Below are positions 45,084 to 56,251 of a stretch of DNA of 57,702 nt, piece after piece; the first letter of the stretch is position 1, and every line of letters starts with the position of its first letter. The translations under genes and the position numbers were made by a program. This DNA comes from Nocardia araoensis NBRC 100135 (GTDB lineage: Bacteria; Actinomycetota; Actinomycetes; Mycobacteriales; Mycobacteriaceae). The DNA is taken from positions 1 through 57,702 of the forward strand of contig NZ_BAFR01000043.1 of the NCBI RefSeq assembly GCF_000308435.1. Direction: 5' to 3'. The notes beneath the pieces were generated by a model. The model had not been told where the DNA came from. It saw only the letters and a program-made list of their open reading frames with translations, and did not search any database.

Positions 45084-46499
45084 TCAGCGGCCGCTGCCGA
45101 TGGGTTGCCCGAAAGCGGCTGCGAGTACGGCGCCCACCGTATCGCTCCACACCTGCCAGGTGGCGGGATCCAACGTCATCGAACCGACATCGGTGATGGT
45201 GACGCCGTCGGCCACCGGCACGCCCGCGAACCGGTCCTTCAGCCACAGCAGTGCCCGCGGCGCCGCGATCGGGTCGAGGGTCAGATGCTCGCTGAAGTGA
45301 TCGCGGATGTACTCGACCCGCGCGCCCGGGTCCTCGGCATAGGTTCCGACCAGCTCGTTGACTGGCCCGACCGGGATCAACCAGTCGGCATTGGCCTGGT
45401 ACATCAGCATGGGCATGTCCGGCACTGCCTGGCCCAGCTTCGTCTTGTTCAGCACGTCGACGACGGCGGGGTCGGTGAAGGGGTTCTTCGCCAGCATCCC
45501 GAGGTTGTCCGCGAACGGGAACAGCGCGGCCTGGTAGCTCGCGCAGAGCTGTTCCTTGCCCGCGATCATGAGTCTGCCCAGGCCGTTCGCGTTCTCGTCG
45601 AGAAACTTCCGCAGTTCGGGATATTCGCGCGAGACGCCGAGCGCGCCCGCGAAGATCAGCCCGGCGGAGAGATTGCCGTTGGCCATCCGCAACGCGGCCG
45701 ACAGATCGGCGGGGATGCCGCCCTCCGCGGTGCCGACCACGTTCAGTTCGGGTGCGTAGTCGCGCTTCGACTCGGCGGCCCAGCCGGTGGCGATCGCGCC
45801 GCCGGAGTAGCCCATCATGCCGACCCTGGTCGAGGTCCCGGACAGTTGCATCGGCGCGAAGTTCTCCGCGGCGCGAATGCCGTCGAGCGTGATGCGGCCT
45901 GCCAAAGGCCCTGCGGCGTAAGCCGAGTCGGGTCCCTGGTGATCGGGGATCACCGCGGCCCAACCCTGGGCAAGCGCCGCCTGCACCTCGAGGAACTGCG
46001 CGGCCACCAGGGTGGAGCCGGTCAAGGTCGCCGGGATGGAACCCATCCGGAGCTGATACGACGGCATGCAGTAGTTGCCGGTCGAGTCCTCGGCGATCTG
46101 GTAGGAGAACAGCGGCCGGTCGGCGACGTAGCCGCGCGGCTTGATCACCGTGGCCACGGCGGGGATGGCCTCGCCGCGGGAGTTGGTGGAGCGGTAGGAC
46201 AGCTGCCAGGCGTCCACGTTCACCGGCAGCAGCGACAGGTTGGCCAGATCGACCTGGCGTGCGGCGATGATCTGGCCGGGAGCCAGGTCGGCGTAGGTCT
46301 GCGCGGGCGGGCGATAGAACGCCGGGTCGAAGCCGGGCGGCAGCGGCGGAATCGGGAACGGCAGCGCGGGCTGGACCGTGACCTGATCGTTCGGCACCGG
46401 TTCGGCGGCAGCGGGCCCGGCCGGGAGGAAGGGCAGCCCCGCGGCCACCGCGGCGAACGCCGCGAGCAGCTTCGGTGCGTGTTTGCGGGAGATGACCAC
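45084..46499 (-). CDS. Secreted LIP-family lipase/esterase
   Basis: A 471-residue protein with a Sec signal peptide (VISRKHAPKLLAAFAAVAAGLPFLPAGPAAA-E). It resembles secretory triacylglycerol lipases: long N-terminal segment FYRPPAQTYADLAPGQIIA, nucleophile elbow GYSGGAIA (Ser), acid region PMLMYQANADWLIPV, His in EHLTLDPIAAPRAL. Exported esterase acting on lipids. GTG start with GAAGAGG upstream. Divergent from the TetR gene. Confidence 0.88.
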   Translation of the reverse strand: MVISRKHAPKLLAAFAAVAAGLPFLPAGPAAAEPVPNDQVTVQPALPFPIPPLPPGFDPAFYRPPAQTYADLAPGQIIAARQVDLANLSLLPVNVDAWQLSYRSTNSRGEAIPAVATVIKPRGYVADRPLFSYQIAEDSTGNYCMPSYQLRMGSIPATLTGSTLVAAQFLEVQAALAQGWAAVIPDHQGPDSAYAAGPLAGRITLDGIRAAENFAPMQLSGTSTRVGMMGYSGGAIATGWAAESKRDYAPELNVVGTAEGGIPADLSAALRMANGNLSAGLIFAGALGVSREYPELRKFLDENANGLGRLMIAGKEQLCASYQAALFPFADNLGMLAKNPFTDPAVVDVLNKTKLGQAVPDMPMLMYQANADWLIPVGPVNELVGTYAEDPGARVEYIRDHFSEHLTLDPIAAPRALLWLKDRFAGVPVADGVTITDVGSMTLDPATWQVWSDTVGAVLAAAFGQPIGSGR

Positions 46500-46661
46500 G
46501 CGAGAACCTCTTCGTTCGGTGAGCCCTATTTGTGAGCCCCATCGGTTTCAGACTGGCCATGAGTATGCGGTGCGATGATCCGAATCACAAGAACGAATCG
46601 GCTCGGGCCCAGGCGCGCCGAGGTGGTTCCCGGTCGCCGTGATTTCGCTACGGTGAGAGAT

Positions 46662-49410
<2,749 letters not shown>

Positions 49411-49425
49411 CCCTCTTGCGGCTGA

Positions 49426-49457
49426 TTACTCGTAGGCGTATATTCGTAGACGAGTAA
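49426..49457. promoter_or_regulatory. PadR-type operator overlapping -10 box
   Basis: TTACTCGT and ACGAGTAA form a perfect 8-bp inverted repeat separated by 16 bases; TATATT (49439-49444) lies between the arms. Just downstream is GAGGAGG and the padR start. Autoregulation is the simple reading. Confidence 0.7.
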
Positions 49458-49471
49458 GAGGAGGTGCCGCG

Positions 49472-50116
49472 ATGAAGAAACGCAAGGTCGACAACCTGCT
49501 GGCGCTCGCGGTGCTGTCGGTGATCATCGAACGGCCGATGCATCGATACGAGATCGCCCAGACCTTGCGCGAGCGAGGCAAAGACCAGGACATGGCGATC
49601 AAGTGGGGTTCGCTCTACACCGTCGTGCAGAACATGGCCAAGGTCGGCTTCCTCGAGGTCGTGGGCAGTGAACGGGCCGGCGCCCGGCCCGAGCGGGTGA
49701 TCTATCGGATCACCGACGCCGGTCGCGCCGAGATGGCCGATTGGACCAGGGAACTGCTGTCGACTCCGGAACCGGAGCATCACCGGTTCGTCGCGGGTCT
49801 GTCGATCCTCGCGGTGCTTCCGCCCGCCGAGGTGATCGAACTGCTCGGCACCCGCCTCGAAGCGCTGGACCGGACGATCGAGACCGTGCGTCGCGAACTC
49901 GGCGAACTCGCGGGGACCTTGCCGCGACTGTTCATCGTCGAGTCCGAGTTCGGGTTGGCGATGCTGGAAGCCGAAGCGGCCTGGACGCGCTCGCTGCGCG
50001 CGGAGTTGACCGAGGGCACCTTCCCTGGACTGGCGCAATGGCGTGAGTGGCACGAGCGCGGCACGCTGCCGTCCGAGGTCACCGAAATGGTGGAGAGGGG
50101 GATGGCCGAGAACTAG
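49472..50116 (+). CDS. PadR-family regulator
   Basis: A 214-residue repressor. The winged HTH (residues 5-85) shows LALAVLSVIIERPMHRYEIAQTL, KWGSLYTVVQNM and PERVIYRITDAGR. The C-terminal helical (Vir_act_alpha_C) dimerisation domain contains ERGMAEN. ATG with GAGGAGG upstream. It probably represses its own promoter and the flavin monooxygenase gene 181 bases downstream. Confidence 0.92.
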   Translation: MKKRKVDNLLALAVLSVIIERPMHRYEIAQTLRERGKDQDMAIKWGSLYTVVQNMAKVGFLEVVGSERAGARPERVIYRITDAGRAEMADWTRELLSTPEPEHHRFVAGLSILAVLPPAEVIELLGTRLEALDRTIETVRRELGELAGTLPRLFIVESEFGLAMLEAEAAWTRSLRAELTEGTFPGLAQWREWHERGTLPSEVTEMVERGMAEN

Positions 50117-50297
50117 CCGAGAACCGGACCCGGCGAAGGTGCGGCAACACCGCCGCCGGGCCCGATCGAACAGTCTCGAACCGCGCCCGCGAACGCGCAC
50201 CCGGCTACAAGGCTGGCAACCACAGGATAACCGGGTGGGTGGCGCGTGGGTCGGTCCGGGAACCGAAACCCGTATCGCACGAATCCTGGAGACACCC

Positions 50298-51500
50298 ATG
50301 TCCACAACACGTACCGCCCTGGTGATCGGTGGCGGCATCGCCGGTCCCGTCGTCGCGACGGCCCTGCGCAAAGCGGGCATCGACGCCCGCGTCTACGAGG
50401 CCTATCCCGGCCCTTCCTACGGCATCGGCAGCGGGCTCGCGCTGGCGCCCAACGGCGTCGCCGCGCTCGACATCATCGGGGCGGGCGACCCGGTCCGCGC
50501 CATCGCGCTGCCGGTCCGCAATATGAACATGTCCGTCGGCGCCAAGGTACTGGAGATGCCCGGCATCCCCGATATGCCGCCGCTGCAATTGGTCGATCGC
50601 AGTGAGCTGCACCGAACGCTGCACCGGCACGCGGAGGCGGCGGGCGTTCCGTTCGAGTACAACAAGCGCCTGGTCGACGTGCGGGAGGACGAGTCGGGCA
50701 TCACGGCCGAGTTCGCCGACGGCAGCACGGCCACCGCCGATGTGCTGATCGGGGCGGACGGCATTCGCTCGCGGGTGCGCACGCTGATCGACCCGAACGC
50801 GCCCGGCCCCGACTACACCGGCATGCTCGGCTTCGGCGCGACCACCGAGTGCGACGCCGACATCCCGCCGGACACCATGACCTTCGCGTTCGGCAAGCGG
50901 GCCTACTACCTGTACTGGCCGCTCGGGGACGGGCGGGTGGCGTGGGGAGCGAACCTGCCGCACAAGGAGTATCTGTCGCTCACCGCGGCCAGGGCGGTGC
51001 CGAGCGCGCACTGGTTGCGGATCTTGCGCGAGACCTACGGCGACGACACACCCGGCGGCGAACTCGCTCGACGCACCACCGAGGAGCAGTTGGAGGTGGT
51101 CGGCGCGCTGCACATCATGCCGCCGGTGCCGCACTGGTATCGCGGGAGGATGGTGCTGGTGGGCGATGCGGTGCACGCGCCGTCCAACAGCTCCGGTCAG
51201 GGCGCGTCGCTGGCGATCGAGAGCGCCGTGCAGCTGGCCCGCTGCCTGCGTGATCTGCCCCCCGCCGAGGCCTTCTCGGTCTACGAGCGCTTGCGGCGCG
51301 AGCGGGTGGAGGGCGTCGCGGCCCGCGCGGCGAAGATCAATCACAGCAAGACGCCGGGGCCGGTCGGGCGCAAGATCATGCAGTTGCTCATGCCGGTCAT
51401 GGCCAAGACCGTGATGAAACCGGAGAAGACCATGGGACCGGAGCAGCGCTACCGGATCGATTGGGACGCTCCGGCCGACCGCGAGCTCGCGTCGGTCTGA
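50298..51500 (+). CDS. FAD-dependent monooxygenase
   Basis: A 400-residue group A flavoprotein hydroxylase. FAD motifs: GGGIAGPVVATAL near the N-terminus, DVLIGADGIRS (DG motif) and GDAVHAPSNSSGQGASLAIE (GD motif). A C-terminal tail replaces a thioredoxin-like domain. It resembles TetX/aromatic hydroxylases; substrate unknown. GGAG lies upstream of the ATG. Coupling with PadR suggests detoxification of an aromatic or antibiotic. Confidence 0.9.
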   Translation: MSTTRTALVIGGGIAGPVVATALRKAGIDARVYEAYPGPSYGIGSGLALAPNGVAALDIIGAGDPVRAIALPVRNMNMSVGAKVLEMPGIPDMPPLQLVDRSELHRTLHRHAEAAGVPFEYNKRLVDVREDESGITAEFADGSTATADVLIGADGIRSRVRTLIDPNAPGPDYTGMLGFGATTECDADIPPDTMTFAFGKRAYYLYWPLGDGRVAWGANLPHKEYLSLTAARAVPSAHWLRILRETYGDDTPGGELARRTTEEQLEVVGALHIMPPVPHWYRGRMVLVGDAVHAPSNSSGQGASLAIESAVQLARCLRDLPPAEAFSVYERLRRERVEGVAARAAKINHSKTPGPVGRKIMQLLMPVMAKTVMKPEKTMGPEQRYRIDWDAPADRELASV

Positions 51501-51506
51501 GTCGAC

Positions 51507-51548
51507 CGGGAGGTCCCGCAGGCCTCGGAGGACCTGCGGGACCTCCCG
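51507..51548 (+). terminator. Strong hairpin after monooxygenase gene
   Basis: A perfect 16-bp stem CGGGAGGTCCCGCAGG / CCTGCGGGACCTCCCG with a 10-base loop, starting 7 bases after the stop codon. Confidence 0.85.
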
Positions 51549-51582
51549 TCTCCGGATATCGGCAAGGAAATAGGCTTGTCCG

Positions 51583-52506
51583 GTGAGCGATAGGGATTCC
51601 GATGGACAGCTGGATCTGAACCAATTGCGCACCTTCCTGGCCGTGCACCGGGCCGGATCGATCACGGCCGGGGCGCGGCTGGTCGGCTTGTCCCAGCCGA
51701 CCGTCACCGGCCAATTGCAGGCGTTGGAGAAGCGGCTCGGCGCCCGACTGTTCGAGCGACTTCCGCGCGGCGTCGCGCCGACCGCGGCGGCGAACGAACT
51801 GGCGGCCGGCATCGCCGCACCGTTGGACGCGCTGGACGCCGTGGCGGGCCCGTCCCGCCGCGCCGAACCCACGCCACAGCCCGCCGTTCGTCTCGCCGGA
51901 CCCGCCGAGTTCCTCGCGGTGCACGGACTTCCGGCGCTGGCGCCCCTGATCGAGCGAGGTGTGCGGCTGACGGTCCACGCGGGGCTGTCCGACGACCTGC
52001 TCGGCGGCCTGCGGGCCGGGCACTTCGACCTGGTGGTGTCGACGGTCCGGCCCAGAGGCCGGACGGTGGTCGCCGAACCGCTGTGCGATGAGGAATTCGT
52101 GCTCGTCGCCGCGCCCCCGGTCGCCGCACGCGTCGACAGCGATCTGCTGCGGGCCAGGGGGCCGATCGCGCTGTCCGATCTACCGCTGGTCAGCTATGCC
52201 CCGGATCTGCCGATCCTGCGGCGGTACTGGCGGCACGTCTTCGGCGTCCGGCTCGCCGCCGAAGCCGCGGTGGTCGTCGCCGACCTGCGCGCGGTCGCCG
52301 CGGCGGTCGCGGCGGGGGCGGGGATCAGCGTGCTGCCGAGGTATCTCTGTGCCGCCGAACTGGATTCGGGGTCGCTCGTCGCGCTGCTCGAGCCGGAGGA
52401 TCCGCCGATCAACACCGCGTTCCTGGTGCGCCGCCCCGGGGCCGCCGTCCGCCCGCACGTCGAGCTGGTCCGCCAGCGGTTGACCGCGGCGGCGCGGCAC
52501 TGGTGA
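51583..52506 (+). CDS. LysR-family regulator
   Basis: A 307-residue LysR protein. HTH: LDLNQLRTFLAVHRAGSITAGARLVGLSQPTVTGQL in family order. Ligand-binding domain follows (FDLVVSTVRPRGRTVV, GAGISVLPRYL). GTG at 51583 has TAGGCT 6 bases upstream, so it is likely leaderless. No divergent target gene is next to it, so its regulon is not clear from context. Confidence 0.92.
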   Translation: MSDRDSDGQLDLNQLRTFLAVHRAGSITAGARLVGLSQPTVTGQLQALEKRLGARLFERLPRGVAPTAAANELAAGIAAPLDALDAVAGPSRRAEPTPQPAVRLAGPAEFLAVHGLPALAPLIERGVRLTVHAGLSDDLLGGLRAGHFDLVVSTVRPRGRTVVAEPLCDEEFVLVAAPPVAARVDSDLLRARGPIALSDLPLVSYAPDLPILRRYWRHVFGVRLAAEAAVVVADLRAVAAAVAAGAGISVLPRYLCAAELDSGSLVALLEPEDPPINTAFLVRRPGAAVRPHVELVRQRLTAAARHW

Positions 52507-52516
52507 GGGCGGGCCG

Positions 52517-53308
52517 TCAGAATCGCGTCGCGCGCTCGCGCAGGATCCGCGCGGTCTGCTCGTCGCCGGGCAGGAACGCCTCCAATTGCAGTTCGGCGAG
52601 CGTGACGTCCACCGCGGTGGCGAATGAGGTCAGCGTCGTGATCAAACGCAATTCCCCTTCGGCGCAGCGCAGGCGCAGCGGCACCGCGAAACCGAGATGG
52701 TCCGGCCCCGGCTCCGCCTGCGGCAGATAGGACTCCAGCTCGTCGATCAACTCGTCCAACACGGGATCGGGACTGCGCGCCATCCGGTTGCGCAGCGCCT
52801 CGGTGACGTGCCGCCCCCATTCCGGCAGGTTGAGCACGCGGGTGGCCAAGCCGTCGGGGTGCAGCGCGAGACGCAGCACGTTGACCGGCGGCTCCAGCAG
52901 CCATCCGGCGGCGCCCTCGGCGAGCACCTCGAAGGCCGCGTTGGCGGCGAGCAGCACACCGTGCGGCCGGACCACCAGCGCGGGGTAGGGCAGATGCCCA
53001 TCCAGGATCGCCCGCAACGCCTCCAGCACCGGCGCCAATTCCACCGTGTCGAGCGCTGATTCGGGGAAGACCGGCGCGTAACCCGCGGCGAGCAGCAGTC
53101 CGTTGCGCTCGCGCAGCGACAGTTCCAGTGATTCGGCCAGCCGCACCACCATGGTGCGTCCGGGGCGCGAGCGGCCCTGCTCCAGGAAGCTCAGGTGACG
53201 CTGGGTGGTGTCGGCGCGGATCGCCAGATCCAGCTGGCTGACCCGGCGCAGCGTGCGCCAATGCTTGAGCTGCCGGGCGAACCCGGTGGACTCGGCCGCC
53301 GTCGTCAT
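52517..53308 (-). CDS. XRE regulator with MmyB-like ligand domain
   Basis: A 263-residue protein. Residues 10-65 are an XRE HTH (FARQLKHWRTLRRVSQLDLAIRADTTQRHLSFLEQGR in order). Residues 100-255 form the MmyB-type PAS-like domain (PYPALVVRPHGVLLAANAAFEVLA, NVLRLALHPDGLATRVLNL, EGELRLITTLTSFATAVDVTLAELQLEAFLP in segments). Such regulators bind fatty-acid-like ligands. It is divergent from the SnoaL-like gene, its probable target. Confidence 0.9.
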   Translation of the reverse strand: MTTAAESTGFARQLKHWRTLRRVSQLDLAIRADTTQRHLSFLEQGRSRPGRTMVVRLAESLELSLRERNGLLLAAGYAPVFPESALDTVELAPVLEALRAILDGHLPYPALVVRPHGVLLAANAAFEVLAEGAAGWLLEPPVNVLRLALHPDGLATRVLNLPEWGRHVTEALRNRMARSPDPVLDELIDELESYLPQAEPGPDHLGFAVPLRLRCAEGELRLITTLTSFATAVDVTLAELQLEAFLPGDEQTARILRERATRF

Positions 53309-53394
53309 GGCAGCAGTATCGGGTGTGGGGCCGCGGGCTCGCCATACCCTGCGGGGAATCGCACAGACCTCCGACGGCGGCAAGACTCCGTCGC

Positions 53395-53838
53395 ATGAGC
53401 AAAGAACTCGATGAGCAGGAACTGTCCCGATTCGCCGAGCGCTACATCGCGCTGTGGAACGAACCCGACGCCTTGGCCAGGCGCAAGCTGATCCGGCAAC
53501 TGTGGGCCGAGGACGGGGCCCAGGTACTGGTGGATCCGCCGCAGGCGATGCGGGAGGCGCTGGCCCGGTTGTCGTTCCCGATCCCGACCGTGGAGATCCG
53601 CGGCTACGAAGCGCTGGACCGGCGTGTCGATCGCGCCTACGAGGAGTTCGTCGCACCCGGTGAGCACGTGTTCGTACCCGAAGGGCCGGTTGTGCGCCTC
53701 TCGCTGAACCTGATCGGCCTGACCTGGCACATGGTGACGAAGGCCGACGGGGCGGTCGTCGGCGGTGGCTACGACGTCATCGCGCTCGACGACGCAGGCT
53801 TGATCCGGTGGGACCACCAGTACATCGGCGTCGCGTGA
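53395..53838 (+). CDS. SnoaL-like polyketide-cyclase-fold protein
   Basis: A 147-residue NTF2-like protein: FAERYIALWNEPDALARRKLIRQLWAEDG, then RVDRAYEEFV and a beta-rich end with HMVTKADGAVVGGGYDVIAL. These proteins hydrate or isomerise small organic molecules, or bind them. Its stop shares a base with the start of the oxidoreductase gene, so both act in one operon controlled by the divergent XRE regulator. Confidence 0.85.
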   Translation: MSKELDEQELSRFAERYIALWNEPDALARRKLIRQLWAEDGAQVLVDPPQAMREALARLSFPIPTVEIRGYEALDRRVDRAYEEFVAPGEHVFVPEGPVVRLSLNLIGLTWHMVTKADGAVVGGGYDVIALDDAGLIRWDHQYIGVA

Positions 53839-54854
53839 TGGGGGCCGTCGCCTACCATCTCGACCCGGCGCGCGGGGCGGACGCGCTGACCGTCGCGCCG
53901 CAGGAGATGCCCGAGCCAGGCCCACGCCAAGTGGTGATCCAGGTGCGGGCGGCGTCGTTGAATCGTCGCGATCTGATGTTGCTGGACGGAACGTATCCGC
54001 TGCCCGCGACCCCGGGCGTGGTCCCGCTCAGCGACGGCGTCGGCGAGGTGATCGCGGTGGGCGAGCAGGTCACGCGCGCCGCCGTGGGCGACCGCGTGAC
54101 CGCCACCTACTTCGTCCGCTGGATCGACGGCCCGCAGCGCCAAGCGCACGTGGTCGAGCAGTACGGCGCGACCTATCCCGGCATGCTCGCCACATACGCG
54201 GTGCTGGAAGAGGATTCGGTGGTGCACGTGCCCGGCCATCTCACCGACGCGGAGGCCGCGACGTTGACCTGCGCCGGAGTGGTGGCGTGGGCGGCGCTGA
54301 CCACGCCCCTGCCGGTGCTGCCCGGCGAGACCGTCTTGACCGTCGGCAGCGGATCGGTGGCGCTCTTCGGCGTGCAACACGCGAAAATGCTGGGCGCCGA
54401 GGTCGTCTCGGTCACGCCGAACGCACGCAAGGCCGAGCGGCTGCGCGCGCTCGGAGCGGACGAGGTGATCGATCGGAGCCGTACTCCGGACTGGGAGCTC
54501 GCCGTGCTCGATCGCACCGGCGGCGACGGCGTGGAACACATCATCGATGCGGTGGGGATGCCGACCCTGGCGAAATCCGTGCGGTCGGGCGGATACAACG
54601 CGCGGATCACCATGATCGGCGCGATGCCCGCCGCCGACCCGCCCGTGGGCAACCCGTTCGGGACGTCGTATCTGTCCATCCGCCGCATCGCGGTGGGCAG
54701 CCGGACGGATTTCGAGGCGATGAACCGAGCGATCATCGCCCACCGTATGCGTCCCGTCATCGACCGTGTGTTCGCGTTCGAGGAAGCCGAAGCGGCCTAC
54801 CGGTACTTCCGCACCGGGGATCCCTTCGGGAAGGTGGTGATCGAGTTTCCCTAG
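53838..54854 (+). CDS. MDR-family quinone-oxidoreductase-like alcohol dehydrogenase
   Basis: A 338-residue medium-chain dehydrogenase: N-terminal GroES-like domain (VIQVRAASLNRRDLMLLDGTYPL, VGDRVTATYF) and NADPH-binding Rossmann part (TVLTVGSGSVALFGVQHAKML, GADEVIDRS). The structural-zinc cysteines are absent, as in zinc-free quinone oxidoreductases. ATG overlaps the SnoaL-like stop. Probably reduces a reactive carbonyl or quinone. Confidence 0.9.
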   Translation: MGAVAYHLDPARGADALTVAPQEMPEPGPRQVVIQVRAASLNRRDLMLLDGTYPLPATPGVVPLSDGVGEVIAVGEQVTRAAVGDRVTATYFVRWIDGPQRQAHVVEQYGATYPGMLATYAVLEEDSVVHVPGHLTDAEAATLTCAGVVAWAALTTPLPVLPGETVLTVGSGSVALFGVQHAKMLGAEVVSVTPNARKAERLRALGADEVIDRSRTPDWELAVLDRTGGDGVEHIIDAVGMPTLAKSVRSGGYNARITMIGAMPAADPPVGNPFGTSYLSIRRIAVGSRTDFEAMNRAIIAHRMRPVIDRVFAFEEAEAAYRYFRTGDPFGKVVIEFP

Positions 54855-54857
54855 GCC

Positions 54858-55579
54858 TCAGGGGCAGGCGGTGAGAATCCGTGACATGGCGTCCTTCTCG
54901 GCCGGGGTGACCCACAACTTGTAGGCCGTCTTCACCTGGACCTGCCTGGTCACGTAGGCGCAGTGGTAACCCTTGTTCGGCGGCAGCCATTCGGCCGCGT
55001 CGGAGTCGCTCTTGGACTGGTTGGTGGGACCGTCCACGGCCTGCAGGTTCATCGGGTCGTTGGCCAGGTCGCGGCGGCGTTCGGCGGAAAGCTGCTGTGC
55101 GCCTGTCTGCCAGGCGTTCGAGAGCGCGACGACGTGGTCGATCTGCACGTCGTCGGAAGTCTTGGTGCCGCGCTTGAAGTCGATGGTCTTGCCGGTGTAG
55201 AGGTCGGCGAGCATGCCGGTCGAGACGATGCATTTGCCCGACTTGAACGTCACGTCGGTCATGTCGCGCTGGAGGATGTCGTTGCGGGTGTCGCAGCCGT
55301 TGCCGCCGCCGGGGACCGAGACGTTGTCGGACCAGGGAGGTCCGAATTCGTCACGGCTGTAGCCGGTTTTGGGCGCGCGGTCGGCCACGCGCAGGGCGTT
55401 CAACAGGGCGAGGGCATCGCGGGATGGGATCGGGGCGGGCGCGTCGGCGCAGGCCTTGCCACCGGAACCGCAGCCCGACGCCGTCGACTGGCCGGGGGAA
55501 CGGTTGTGCAGGAGACGAGTCCGATGGAAGTCGCCACCATGATGCCGATCAGAGCCAACCGTTGCACTGTGGACTTCAT
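54858..55579 (-). pseudogene. Secreted HNH/DUF1524 nuclease lipoprotein, apparent frameshift
   Basis: The start (ATG 55579, AGGAAG upstream) encodes a lipoprotein signal MKSTVQRLALIGIMVATSIGLVSC in two short reads, with lipobox Cys, and then runs into a different frame. The rest, read in another frame, is an intact secreted nuclease: IDHVVALSNAWQTGA (DH of the HNH core), NDPMNLQAVDGPTNQSKSD and WLPPNKGYHCAYV. Adding one base in the run of five G at 55494-55498 (+ strand) joins them as TTVPPGQSTASGCG. Cys content after the junction is high. It may be a real mutation, phase switch or sequencing error. Confidence 0.8.
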
Positions 55580-55720
55580 CGAACTTCCTAACGCCGAATC
55601 CACTTGAAACTGTAACCGGCGTCAAGGTATCCAGTGGCGGCGTTCGCGCAACCGACCGGCGCGTATGACATTCGGCACAGCGGGCCTTGCATCGGAGTCG
55701 GTCCAGCCGGGAGAACGGGG

Positions 55721-55760
55721 CCGCCCCCGAATCGCCGTGCCGGCGCCGATTCGGGGGCGG
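55721..55760. terminator. Strong hairpin, owner unclear
   Basis: A perfect 14-bp stem CCGCCCCCGAATCG / CGATTCGGGGGCGG with a 12-base loop, followed on the + strand by TTTATC. It sits 4 bases beyond the stop of the minus-strand ORF 55765-56091, and could end that transcript. Confidence 0.65.
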
Positions 55761-55764
55761 TTTA

Positions 55765-56091
55765 TCACGAGCAGGCCGGTGGAGCCGCGCGGTTGTGCGG
55801 ATGGTTGTCCACTCCGAAGACCGCACTGGGACGACACCACGGGGCTGATGAGGGGGAGGTCCCGAGGTGTCGAGCCGCGCCTGCTCCGGGCTCGCTCGTG
55901 ATGATCAGGGGTGATCGATATCCGGCGGGCACCGGTGACCAGGGAAGCCGCTCTCCGGTTGCCGTACGCATCCGCTCCGTCTCGATCACGCTTTGTTCTA
56001 CGTACCAAGACAGTAGATAGATGTCGTGTGAATTGGCAAGTTCGTTCCCACGGTTCAAAAAGTTTCTCAGCCGATCTTCAGTTTCGGCCAT
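55765..56091 (-). CDS. Possible small hypothetical protein in A/T-rich patch
   Basis: A 108-codon frame (MAETEDRLRNFLNRGNELAN...) whose first 60 residues look protein-like with mixed codons and few arginine artefacts; the last 40 are less convincing. There is no clear Shine-Dalgarno sequence. A strong hairpin directly follows the stop. Recent acquisition or a decayed gene are both possible. Confidence 0.3.
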   Translation of the reverse strand: MAETEDRLRNFLNRGNELANSHDIYLLSWYVEQSVIETERMRTATGERLPWSPVPAGYRSPLIITSEPGAGAARHLGTSPSSAPWCRPSAVFGVDNHPHNRAAPPACS

Positions 56092-56251
56092 ACATCTACT
56101 GCATGAGTACGGATGTGCCCGCATTCTGTCCGCTCCGCGCGACCGGTTCGACGGGCGTGTGACGATGCTCACTTCATATCCGGTCACAGGCGGCGGGATT
56201 CGTGTGTCCAAACGGGTGCAGGCGAAAGGCCGAACCCGAAAGGACCACATC

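Larger units (their letters stand above)
55580..56251. other. 672-bp poorly coding region
   Basis: Between the nuclease and dehalogenase genes. It holds a strong hairpin (55721-55760) and a weak minus-strand ORF (55765-56091). Bases 55995-56110 are conspicuously A/T-richer than the rest of the window. Nothing else can be supported. Confidence 0.5.

Noticed and set aside
56021..56251. Upstream extension of the dehalogenase reading frame
   Set aside because: No similarity to the family before MPTVDV at 56252, which has its own ribosome site.
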